From Dehalococcoidales bacterium (GTDB taxonomy: Bacteria > Chloroflexota > Dehalococcoidia > Dehalococcoidales > RBG-16-60-22), in contig JAUWGD010000087.1 in the NCBI GenBank assembly GCA_030606585.1, positions 1 through 7,181 on the forward strand: a stretch of DNA of 7,181 bases. The letters are read 5' to 3'. The notes under the pieces were generated by a model. The model worked only from the letters and a program-made list of their open reading frames with translations, had not been told where the DNA came from and ran no database searches. Positions 1 to 5,429 of this stretch are shown one piece after another; position 1 is the first letter of the stretch, and each line of letters begins with the position of its first letter. The translations under genes were made by a program, and so were the position numbers.

Positions 1-20
1 TCCATTTTCTCTGCTGCCAT
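1..20 (-). CDS. Start of a gene cut by the window edge (first six codons)
   Basis: An ATG at 20-18 reads MAAEKM and then runs off the window. It sits 7 nt downstream of a perfect AAGGAGGT Shine-Dalgarno sequence, and this is the main support for calling it a real gene. It lies 42 nt beyond the stop of the UDG-like gene on the same strand, so it may belong to the same operon. Too little sequence is visible to assign a family or function. Confidence 0.6.
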
Positions 21-27
21 ATTATCT

Positions 28-35
28 ACCTCCTT
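28..35 (-). promoter_or_regulatory. Strong ribosome binding site for the truncated gene at 1-20
   Basis: The minus strand reads AAGGAGGT, a full anti-16S match, with a 7-nt AT-rich spacer before the ATG at 20. It fixes the start of a gene that would otherwise be invisible in this window. Confidence 0.75.
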
Positions 36-62
36 ACGTGGTTTATGGTCATTATAGAGTTG

Positions 63-668
63 CTATATCAGTTTCACCGCCTCCCTGATGTCCTCGGCAA
101 CCATTCTCCTTTTCGACTTCTCAATCAGAAAGTTCTTGCCCGCCGGGGTGTAGGAGGGGAAGACCCTTTTATCTTCTAAGTAGTATGCCTGCCCCCTGAT
201 TTTGTACGTGGAGCCGGCGGGTATTACTTTCTTCCCCGTTTGTTTTTTCCAGATAGCGTTCATCATTTTTATCGCCACGTCCCCCATGAGCATGAAGACC
301 TTGACGCTGGGGAACAAGGCTATTTCCTTTTCAAGCAGCTTCGAGCAGTGTTTCATGGTGTCGGGGGAAACGGCGTACTGTGTTTTGCCGCATTTAATGG
401 CCGTGGTGATATACACTCCCAGGTCGAGGATATCCTGCATAGAGGCTACGTTCGCCCCGGCATCTTTGAAAGCCTGAAGGGTGGTCTGTAAGTAAAATGG
501 ATTGCCCCCGGCGTAAAAATAGTCTGCCTTTTCATTCGGCGGGGCTTCGGTTATCATCACGATACGGGTATTCTCCGTATCGATATCCCTGAACGGCAGA
601 ATGTAGCTGTTTTCATCTATATCCTGGCAGGGGAAATCGACACATTTTATCTGCTCGTTGATTTTCAT
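63..668 (-). CDS. Divergent uracil-DNA glycosylase superfamily protein, probably Fe-S
   Basis: This 201-residue protein is about the size of family 4 uracil-DNA glycosylases, which remove uracil from DNA by base-excision repair. A motif-A-like stretch, ITEAPP followed by GGNPF (about 39-58), resembles the family 4/5 GEAPG...G.PF signature. The hydrophobic VFMLMGDVAIKMM (124-136) matches the usual strand-plus-helix 'lGn.A'. Four cysteines at 9, 14, 93 and 108 give a two-plus-two pattern like the [4Fe-4S] ligands of family 4 enzymes. The C-terminal site where the family usually has an H-P-S/A motif reads PSYTPAGKNF (171-180) and has no histidine. The ATG at 668 follows the Fe-S gene stop by 11 nt, with AAAGG overlapping that stop, so the two are probably co-transcribed. 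Superfamily membership is fairly secure. Uracil excision activity is not, and another damaged-base or nucleic-acid role is possible. Confidence 0.75.
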   Translation of the reverse strand: MKINEQIKCVDFPCQDIDENSYILPFRDIDTENTRIVMITEAPPNEKADYFYAGGNPFYLQTTLQAFKDAGANVASMQDILDLGVYITTAIKCGKTQYAVSPDTMKHCSKLLEKEIALFPSVKVFMLMGDVAIKMMNAIWKKQTGKKVIPAGSTYKIRGQAYYLEDKRVFPSYTPAGKNFLIEKSKRRMVAEDIREAVKLI

Positions 669-679
669 TTTTAGGGCCT

Positions 680-1855
680 TTACAGCGCCTTTCGGGCTAT
701 CTCGGTAATGTCGTATATTTCAATTTCCTCGCCGTACTCCTTGACGGCGTCCTTGAAATTCCTTTCGCACCAGGGGCAGCTGGTAACCAGCGCCGTGGCG
801 CCGGTGGCTTTCGCTTCCTTGAGTCTTTCGTTTGCCGTCCACAGGGATAAATCCGGGTTGGCCTGGCTGACGCCGGCGCCGGCCCCGCAGCACCAGGCAT
901 TTAAACGGTTGCGTTCCATCTCCACCAGCTCGATTCCCGGTATGTTCTTCAATACGTCGCGGGGAGGCTCGTAGACGCCGTCGTCCCCTAAATGCCTTCC
1001 CAGGTGGCAGGGGTCGTGATAGGTGACCTTCATCGGCACCTTTTTGGTGAACCTGAGTTTTTTATCCTTTATTAAACTGTCGAGGTACTCGACCATGTGC
1101 AGCATGTCGAACTTCGCAGGGATATTTACTCCTGCATAAAGCTTTTTGAAAGTGCTGTAGCCGTCCGAGCAGGAGGTGACGACTTGCTTCACGTCCAGCG
1201 AGTTGAACGTCTCCAGAAAATGCTCGGCGTACTTGGTGAATTCCCCCAGGTAGCCGATTTCGTAAGCGCGGCCGCCACAGCAGGACTCCTCCATGCCCAT
1301 GATGCCGACATCCACGCCGGCGGCTTTCAGGAGGCTGACAGCGCTCCGGGGCACCTCCCACAGTTCGGGGTCGAAGGAAACCATGCAGCCCGCGTGGTAG
1401 GCTACGTCCACCTTCTCCTGCGCGGCGTCCTTTATTCCCATGTCCTTTGCCCAGTCTCCCCGCTCCGCCTTTGGTTTGCCGAAGACGTTATCGTCTTTTT
1501 TAAGGCTATCCACCATAATCATGTAGGCGGGGTTGAGATTCCCCCGGGTCACCGCTTCCGTGCGGAGTGCCTGGATAATCTCAAAGATATGCTGGCGGTG
1601 ATAGACGCCGCACTGCTGCTCGCAGGAAAGACAGCCGGTGCAGGCGTATATCCTCTCCATGATATCGTCGTTATCCAGATTCAATACCCCGTTGACAATC
1701 CCCCTGGCTATCAGCATTTTACCCGATGGATAATACGACTCAAGCCGGTACTTTTCCCCGGCGGGGCAGACGGGCGAAAATATTTCCAGGACGCTCTTAC
1801 AGGTTCCGCAGTGGGTGCATCCGTAAAGCCATTCCTTCAGTTCGTCAAGGACCAT
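680..1855 (-). CDS. (Fe-S)-binding protein, GlcF/HdrD-like, with two CCG domains
   Basis: This 391-residue protein is predicted to carry electrons from the partner flavoprotein to a quinone, ETF or other acceptor. The N-terminal half is a two-cluster ferredoxin module. The first set is C13-x2-C16-x2-C19 followed ten residues later by C30-Pro; the second is C72-x2-C75-x2-C78-x3-C82. Two CCG (cysteine-rich) domains follow. Domain 1 has C157, C192-C193-G-G and C229; domain 2 has C283, C322-C323-G and C360-x2-C363. Domain 2 has the complete set seen in heterodisulfide-reductase-type domains, while domain 1 lacks the last cysteine (CSDG at 229-232). No transmembrane segment is evident, so it is probably cytoplasmic or membrane-peripheral. 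The ATG at 1855 has AAGGAGA five bases upstream. It lies downstream of the FAD gene on the same strand, separated by a 148-nt gap with a repeat. The family is clear; the substrate is not. Confidence 0.9.
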   Translation of the reverse strand: MVLDELKEWLYGCTHCGTCKSVLEIFSPVCPAGEKYRLESYYPSGKMLIARGIVNGVLNLDNDDIMERIYACTGCLSCEQQCGVYHRQHIFEIIQALRTEAVTRGNLNPAYMIMVDSLKKDDNVFGKPKAERGDWAKDMGIKDAAQEKVDVAYHAGCMVSFDPELWEVPRSAVSLLKAAGVDVGIMGMEESCCGGRAYEIGYLGEFTKYAEHFLETFNSLDVKQVVTSCSDGYSTFKKLYAGVNIPAKFDMLHMVEYLDSLIKDKKLRFTKKVPMKVTYHDPCHLGRHLGDDGVYEPPRDVLKNIPGIELVEMERNRLNAWCCGAGAGVSQANPDLSLWTANERLKEAKATGATALVTSCPWCERNFKDAVKEYGEEIEIYDITEIARKAL

Positions 1856-1880
1856 TCTTCTCTCCTTAATTATTAAATAA

Positions 1881-1951
1881 TGTCATCCCGACGAAGGTCG
1901 GGCTCCAGACCACCACTCATCCCCTGGATTCCAGCTTTCGCTGGAATGACA
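1881..1951. repeat. 71-bp palindromic intergenic repeat with cloverleaf-like fold
   Basis: The unit is bounded by TGTCAT (1881-1886) and ATGACA (1946-1951), which pair as a closing stem. Inside are three arms. The first is CCCGAC-GAAG-GTCGGG (1887-1902). The second is CCAG (1905-1908) with CTGG (1924-1927). The third is ATTCCAGC-TTTC-GCTGGAAT (1928-1947). The two ends are also imperfect inverted copies of each other, TGTCATcCCgaCGAA against TGTCATtCCagCGAA. No flanking target duplication and no coding capacity are seen. This resembles the dispersed MITE/REP-like elements common between genes in some anaerobe genomes. It sits between two genes of one operon, so in mRNA it would form a structured block. 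It is the only copy in this window, so dispersion is inferred. Confidence 0.8.
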
Positions 1952-2003
1952 CCGGGCTACTGTAAGACACTCTCTTTCCTGCTTTGTTTGAGGTAAATTA
2001 CGG

Positions 2004-3446
2004 CTACTTCCCCGGTTTTCCCCACCTGCCGGGATTCATAATGTTGTTAGGGTCCAGCATCTCCTTAACCCTGCGGTGCAGTTTCAGCCAGTCCGGCCCG
2101 ACCACTTCTTCCAGCCTTCTTACCGCCCAGACCGGCGTCTTATAGGGTATGTAACCCGTTTCCAGGACGAGGTCGAGTTGTTCCGCGCAGAGGTCGTTGA
2201 TTCTCTGTACGAGAGCGGGGTCTCCCTTGTCGTAAGGGAGCATCCATCTTAACCCCACGAAGTGCCCCTCGTTCATGATACGGGTATAGCAGGTGCGGGA
2301 GATATCGTATTTGTCCTGAAGCTCACAGCCTTTTTTCACGGTCTCCAGCCACCGGCTCATGGGGCCGTAGGTTCCTACCCACATCAGTCCCCCACCGGAA
2401 CTGAGCACACCCAGGGCCTGCATCGGGAACGCGGCGGTGGTGCTGGGGATGGTATCGGGTCCGGTGTAGTTTCCGTCCTTGCATCTTTCTTTAACCGCTT
2501 CGCCCATGGCTTCAACCTTGGCGTTGAGCTCGTTTTCGGTATTACCCGTAACCTCCGCCGTTATCACGAACTCCGGCTCATCGGGCTCACGGTGTAACGC
2601 CGGGTGCAGGGACGCTTTCTCGTGAGCGTAAGCCGCCATCCCGACTTTATTCAGGGCGAAGGAAGTGCCGATAAGGTCGTCGGGAATCCTGGTACGTATT
2701 ATAGCCTTTAGAATTTCGTCAGCGCTTTCCAGGTCCATGGCCATGAAGGTCACCGCCGTGTTGTGCGGAGGATTGGGCCAGATGCTCACGGCCATCTTGG
2801 TGATGACGCCCGTGGTTCCCTGCCATCCCAGGAAGAGGCCGTCCAGCTCGGGGAAGGGGACGATTGCCTGCCAGGTCTTGCTGGCCGCACAGGAGCCGAT
2901 TTTTATTAGCTCTCCCGTGGTCAGTATGACTTCCAGGCCACTTACCCAGTGCGAGGCGTCGCCGTACCTGAACGACAGGTTATCGAGTCCCTGCACGAGG
3001 GCGTTGGTCATGACGCCAGTGGATGATGGCGAGAAGGCGTAGGTATATCTCAGGGTGGGGTGATTTTTTTCCAGGTAGGCCTTAATCTGACCGAACGTCA
3101 CGCCGGGCTCGACGACGGCATACATGTCGGTCTCATTGACCTCGATGATGCGGTTCATCCTCTTCAGGTCTAGTACGATACCGCCTTCGAGGGGTATGGT
3201 CAGACCGCCTACATTACCCCCGGCGACATAGGGGATAACCGGCATTTTTTCTTTATTGGCCAGAGTGATTATGGCTCGTAATTCCTCTGGGGATTGCGGC
3301 AGGACTACGATGTCCGGCCAGTGCGACTCAGCCGGCGTCAGGTCATAGGAGTAAATATACAGGTCGGCCTGATTGGTAGAGACGAATTCACTCCCGACGA
3401 CTTTTTCCAGTTCATCGACTATCTTATTCTTCACCGCTTCTATCAA
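2004..3446 (-). CDS. FAD-binding oxidoreductase, GlcD / VAO-fold family
   Basis: This 480-residue protein is a flavoprotein dehydrogenase of the PCMH-type FAD domain family (glycolate oxidase GlcD, D-lactate dehydrogenase, vanillyl-alcohol oxidase group). The FAD domain runs from about 45 to 225. It shows VVLPQSPEELRAI (47-59), the pyrophosphate-binding GGNVGG (76-81), EPGVTFGQI (113-121), STGVMTNALVQG (142-153) and LDGLFLGWQGTTGVITKM (201-218). The C-terminal LDPNNIMNPGRWG is the usual family ending. The segment WQAIVPFPELDGLF through WPNPP (192-227) also recalls 4-cresol dehydrogenase-type members, so the substrate could be a 2-hydroxy acid or an aromatic alcohol/phenol. The start is TTG at 3446, chosen because AAGGAGGT lies 7 nt upstream. 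It is first in the operon with the Fe-S protein downstream; no second, GlcE-like FAD subunit is present. Confidence 0.9.
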   Translation of the reverse strand: MIEAVKNKIVDELEKVVGSEFVSTNQADLYIYSYDLTPAESHWPDIVVLPQSPEELRAIITLANKEKMPVIPYVAGGNVGGLTIPLEGGIVLDLKRMNRIIEVNETDMYAVVEPGVTFGQIKAYLEKNHPTLRYTYAFSPSSTGVMTNALVQGLDNLSFRYGDASHWVSGLEVILTTGELIKIGSCAASKTWQAIVPFPELDGLFLGWQGTTGVITKMAVSIWPNPPHNTAVTFMAMDLESADEILKAIIRTRIPDDLIGTSFALNKVGMAAYAHEKASLHPALHREPDEPEFVITAEVTGNTENELNAKVEAMGEAVKERCKDGNYTGPDTIPSTTAAFPMQALGVLSSGGGLMWVGTYGPMSRWLETVKKGCELQDKYDISRTCYTRIMNEGHFVGLRWMLPYDKGDPALVQRINDLCAEQLDLVLETGYIPYKTPVWAVRRLEEVVGPDWLKLHRRVKEMLDPNNIMNPGRWGKPGK

Positions 3447-3453
3447 TTTCCCG

Positions 3454-3461
3454 ACCTCCTT
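3454..3461 (-). promoter_or_regulatory. Ribosome binding site that fixes a TTG start for the flavoprotein
   Basis: The minus strand reads AAGGAGGT and then a 7-nt spacer to TTG at 3446-3444. The reading frame has no ATG near this point, so the perfect Shine-Dalgarno sequence and its spacing decide the start codon. Confidence 0.85.
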
Positions 3462-3534
3462 AGTTATTCACGAAGGTTAATCGCGGTTAAAATTAATTCA
3501 ATTTAACTGTCCGGCATTTTTCACCTGAGGATAC

Positions 3535-3563
3535 GTAATACAGGAAGCGATATATCGTGTAAA
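3535..3563 (-). promoter_or_regulatory. Predicted sigma70-type promoter of the flavoprotein operon
   Basis: On the minus strand, TTTACA (3563-3558, 5 of 6 to TTGACA) is followed after exactly 17 nt by TATTAC (3540-3535, 4 of 6 to TATAAT). Transcription would start near 3528, giving a leader of about 80 nt before the TTG start at 3446. The region is clearly AT-richer than the flanking gene. This is a consensus match only, with no experimental support. Confidence 0.5.
3548..3557. promoter_or_regulatory. Perfect 10-bp palindrome inside the promoter spacer
   Basis: CGATATATCG is self-complementary and lies between the proposed -35 and -10 of the flavoprotein promoter, a classical place for a repressor or MerR-type activator site. 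No regulator gene is in the window. It may be chance in AT-rich DNA. Confidence 0.3.
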
Positions 3564-3568
3564 CTCCG

Positions 3569-3589
3569 CCATATGATACTTTTATATGG
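3569..3589. promoter_or_regulatory. 21-bp inverted repeat just upstream of the -35 box
   Basis: CCATAT (3569-3574), nine bases, then ATATGG (3584-3589). Relative to the proposed start of flavoprotein transcription it spans roughly -41 to -61, a typical activator position. The half-site spacing fits a dimeric helix-turn-helix protein. The regulator is unknown. Confidence 0.35.
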
Positions 3590-3644
3590 GTACAATCGTC
3601 AACCTCTAAAGGGAGTATATTTATTCGGAAGAATGGCCGACTGC

Positions 3645-3673
3645 TTGTTTTTCCGTAGATTATGGCGTAGAAT
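3645..3673 (+). promoter_or_regulatory. Possible promoter of the tRNA-Val gene
   Basis: TTGTTT (3645-3650), a 17-nt spacer, then TAGAAT (3668-3673, 5 of 6 to TATAAT). It would start transcription near 3680, about 12 nt before the mature tRNA 5' end, a normal distance for a bacterial tRNA. The -35 match is only partial. Confidence 0.4.
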
Positions 3674-3691
3674 TTACCTGTAATCACGCAC

Positions 3692-3765
3692 GGGCAGTTA
3701 GCTCAGTTGGTTAGAGCACTCGGTTCACATCCGAGAGGTCGAAGGTTCGAGTCCTTTACTGCCCA
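3692..3765 (+). tRNA. tRNA-Val, anticodon CAC
   Basis: A full cloverleaf is visible over 74 nt. The acceptor GGGCAGT (3692-3698) pairs with ACTGCCC (3758-3764). The D stem is GCTC/GAGC (3701-3704, 3714-3717). The anticodon stem is CTCGG/CCGAG (3719-3723, 3731-3735) around the loop TTCACAT. The T stem is GAAGG/CCTTT with the loop TTCGAGT. The anticodon CAC at 3726-3728 decodes GUG valine, and the discriminator base A3765 fits valine identity. The 3' CCA is not encoded, so it must be added by CCA nucleotidyltransferase. It is a single tRNA, divergent from the flavoprotein operon. Confidence 0.96.
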
Positions 3766-3775
3766 TTTCGACGGA

Positions 3776-3781
3776 TATAAT
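3776..3781 (+). promoter_or_regulatory. Perfect TATAAT, possible -10 box for the C_GCAxxG_C_C gene
   Basis: TATAAT lies 11 nt past the tRNA 3' end. The best -35 candidate, TTTACT at 3755-3760, lies inside the tRNA and gives a short 15-nt spacer. If used, transcription would begin near 3788, at the foot of the following hairpin. No other promoter candidate is seen between the hairpin and the gene's RBS. Confidence 0.3.
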
Positions 3782-3787
3782 CTTCTG

Positions 3788-3832
3788 AGGCACTGGAACT
3801 ATCAGGTAATGCAGTGGTGACCAGTGCCTTTT
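3788..3832 (+). terminator. Rho-independent-like hairpin after tRNA-Val
   Basis: AGGCACTGG (3788-3796) pairs perfectly with CCAGTGCCT (3821-3829) around a 24-nt loop, and TTTT follows at 3829-3832. It is best read as the tRNA terminator. It also sits 32 nt before the next start codon, so it could serve as a leader hairpin for the downstream gene. The 24-nt loop is large and the T-run short, so termination may be partial. Confidence 0.65.
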
Positions 3833-3863
3833 AATTAAAAAGCAAGAAGAAAGGAGACTATAA

Positions 3864-4367
3864 ATGGCGGGGAATTCTGCAGAGAAGGCCTATCAACTGG
3901 GTAATAAGTATGAACAGATTTATACAGGCTGTAGTCAATGTGTAATTGCAGCTCTCCAGGATACTTTTGATATTAGAAATGACGCTGTCTTTAAAGCCGC
4001 AACTGGCTTGGCTGCCGGAGGGGGCGCGTCTATAGATGGTAGCTGTGGTGCTTATTCCGGGGGGATCATGGTGCTGAGTTACCTGATGGGTAGAGAAAGA
4101 GAGGATTTTGCCGATTCTGACGAAATTTTACTCAGAAACTTCGAACTGATAAGGAAGCTCCGTGATGAGTTTATCCAGGAGTACGGCTCTGTCATTTGTT
4201 GTGATATACAGACGAAAATCTTCGGCAGGTCTTATTACCTCGCTGATATGGATGAATTCGAGATGTTTGAGAAAGCCGGCGGTCATGATGCCCTCCACTG
4301 CCCGGAGGTGGTAGGCAAAGCAGCCCGCTGGGCAGCGACACTAATAAATGAAGCCGGGCTAGTATAA
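3864..4367 (+). CDS. C_GCAxxG_C_C family redox-type protein
   Basis: This 167-residue protein has the layout of the C_GCAxxG_C_C family, whose biochemical role is not established and which is thought to bind metal or act in redox chemistry. Conserved cysteines are at 23 and 26 (YTGCSQCV), 61 (GSCGAYSGG, matching the C-G-A-x-x-G core), 112 and 113 (VICCDIQ) and 146 (LHCPE). The glycine-rich AAGGGASIDGSCG (50-62) precedes the core. There is no signal peptide or membrane segment, so it is probably cytoplasmic. The ATG at 3864 has AAGGAGA at 3851-3857 with a 6-nt spacer. It is the only plus-strand protein gene here, lying downstream of the tRNA and converging on livM. It is somewhat more AT-rich than the flavoprotein operon. 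Family call is confident; the function is unknown. Confidence 0.88.
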   Translation: MAGNSAEKAYQLGNKYEQIYTGCSQCVIAALQDTFDIRNDAVFKAATGLAAGGGASIDGSCGAYSGGIMVLSYLMGREREDFADSDEILLRNFELIRKLRDEFIQEYGSVICCDIQTKIFGRSYYLADMDEFEMFEKAGGHDALHCPEVVGKAARWAATLINEAGLV

Positions 4368-4378
4368 CTGCGACGATA

Positions 4379-4415
4379 GCGCCATAGAGCAGAAATCATT
4401 TGTGCCTCTGGGCGC
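4379..4415. other. Weak hairpin between convergent genes
   Basis: GCGCC (4379-4383) pairs with GGCGC (4411-4415), and AGAG (4386-4389) with CTCT (4406-4409), with a small internal loop. It lies between the converging stops of the C_GCAxxG_C_C gene and livM, where a shared terminator would be expected. No T-run follows on either strand, so a terminator call is not supported. The rest of 4368-4475 shows nothing recognisable. Confidence 0.25.
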
Positions 4416-4475
4416 CCCGTAAATGTAATCAGAAACAGCCACTTTTCGGTAGTAAGTCAATTACGCCTTTCCCAC

Positions 4476-5426
4476 TCATGTGTGCTCGTGTTGCCTCTCC
4501 CCACTCCTTCCCCGCCACTTCTCTATCAATCCTACAAATCCATTGGGCAGGTATAAGACTGCGGCCACTAATACGATGCCGAAAAACAGCATGTAGTAAT
4601 AGGGGAACCGGGTTATTAATAGTTCTTCCAGGTAGGCAAAAATAGCCGCGCCCAGGATAGGACCATAAAGCTGCCCCATGCCGCCGAAGATAGCCATTAA
4701 AACCGGCAAAAAAGAATAGAGTATATTAAAAGAAATGGATGGATCAATATATATCCAGCGTGTCGCCATGATTGCCCCGGCTGCCCCCATGAAGAAAGCG
4801 CTGATGCCAAAGGTGATAACCTTTACCAAAGTTACATTAATGCCGGTGTGTGCCGCGGCCTCCTCATTCTCACCGATACTCTGCAGTGCCAACCCCAATC
4901 TGGAGCGTCTGATGTAGTAGGCGGCCAGCAACGTGAACACGAAAATGACAAGTATGTAGTAATAAACAATGGCGGGCTCTATTATGATGACGTACCTGCC
5001 AGTAATCCCGTTTATATGGTGTTCCCACCACAGGACAACATACTTGGCAAGTTGAGTGAGTCCGAAAGTGAACATGATGAAATACATGCCCCTCAGCCTC
5101 AACGTCAGCGCGCCGGTCAGAAGGGCCAGACAGGAACTGATTAGACCGCCGGCAAGGACAGCGATAACCAGGGGGAATTCGTTCCCCAGTAGGGCCATAG
5201 TATACATGCCAACCCCGAGGAAAGTGGCGGACGCCAGCGAGATGTAACCGGTGGGCCCGGAAAAAATGGCCCAGCTTAAAGTGAGGATGATATACAGAAT
5301 GATGTTGGTCAGCAGTATGATACCATAATTCGAGCCATAGACGGGTAAGGTAAACAGCAGGATAAAGACTAAGACAATTAATCCCAGGTAAAACGGCCTA
5401 TTAGAGATAATTTTAGCCATATTCAT
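4476..5426 (-). CDS. livM: Branched-chain amino acid-type ABC transporter permease LivM
   Basis: This 316-residue inner-membrane protein forms the second half of the permease channel of a Liv/HAAT-family importer. About nine hydrophobic segments can be seen, starting at 12-29 and ending at 278-294. The cytoplasmic loop that contacts the ATPase is intact: RRSRLGLALQSIGENEEAAAHTGIN (173-197), followed by VKVITFGISAFFMGAAGAI. The late motif AIFGGMGQLYGPILGAAI (245-262) matches the LivM GGMG-x-x-x-GP pattern. The C-terminal tail (RGRSGERQHEHT) is short and hydrophilic. The ATG at 5426 starts 3 nt after the livH stop, with only a weak GGGGAAA upstream, suggesting translational coupling; a second ATG two codons later is possible. 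No LivG or LivF ATPase gene follows. The solute is not determined by the sequence. Confidence 0.92.
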   Translation of the reverse strand: MNMAKIISNRPFYLGLIVLVFILLFTLPVYGSNYGIILLTNIILYIILTLSWAIFSGPTGYISLASATFLGVGMYTMALLGNEFPLVIAVLAGGLISSCLALLTGALTLRLRGMYFIMFTFGLTQLAKYVVLWWEHHINGITGRYVIIIEPAIVYYYILVIFVFTLLAAYYIRRSRLGLALQSIGENEEAAAHTGINVTLVKVITFGISAFFMGAAGAIMATRWIYIDPSISFNILYSFLPVLMAIFGGMGQLYGPILGAAIFAYLEELLITRFPYYYMLFFGIVLVAAVLYLPNGFVGLIEKWRGRSGERQHEHT

Positions 5427-5429
5427 TAT

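Noticed and set aside
1097..1876. 259-codon plus-strand open frame opposite the Fe-S protein gene
   Set aside because: It lies antisense to a gene with clear cysteine motifs, has no family-like features, and its length follows from the GC-biased codons of the real gene.
2262..2597. Plus-strand open frame opposite the flavoprotein gene
   Set aside because: A shadow of the real minus-strand gene with no domain signature.
3493..3687. 64-codon minus-strand open frame between the tRNA and the flavoprotein gene
   Set aside because: It has a GTG start without an adequate RBS, overlaps the proposed promoter and palindromes, and its composition does not resemble a known protein.
3692..3765. tRNA-Val as an integration (attachment) site
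   Set aside because: No repeat of the tRNA 3' end, integrase or phage gene was seen in the window.
4410..4417. GGGCGCCC as half of a strong terminator
   Set aside because: It is a self-complementary block without a loop, and no T-run follows on either strand.
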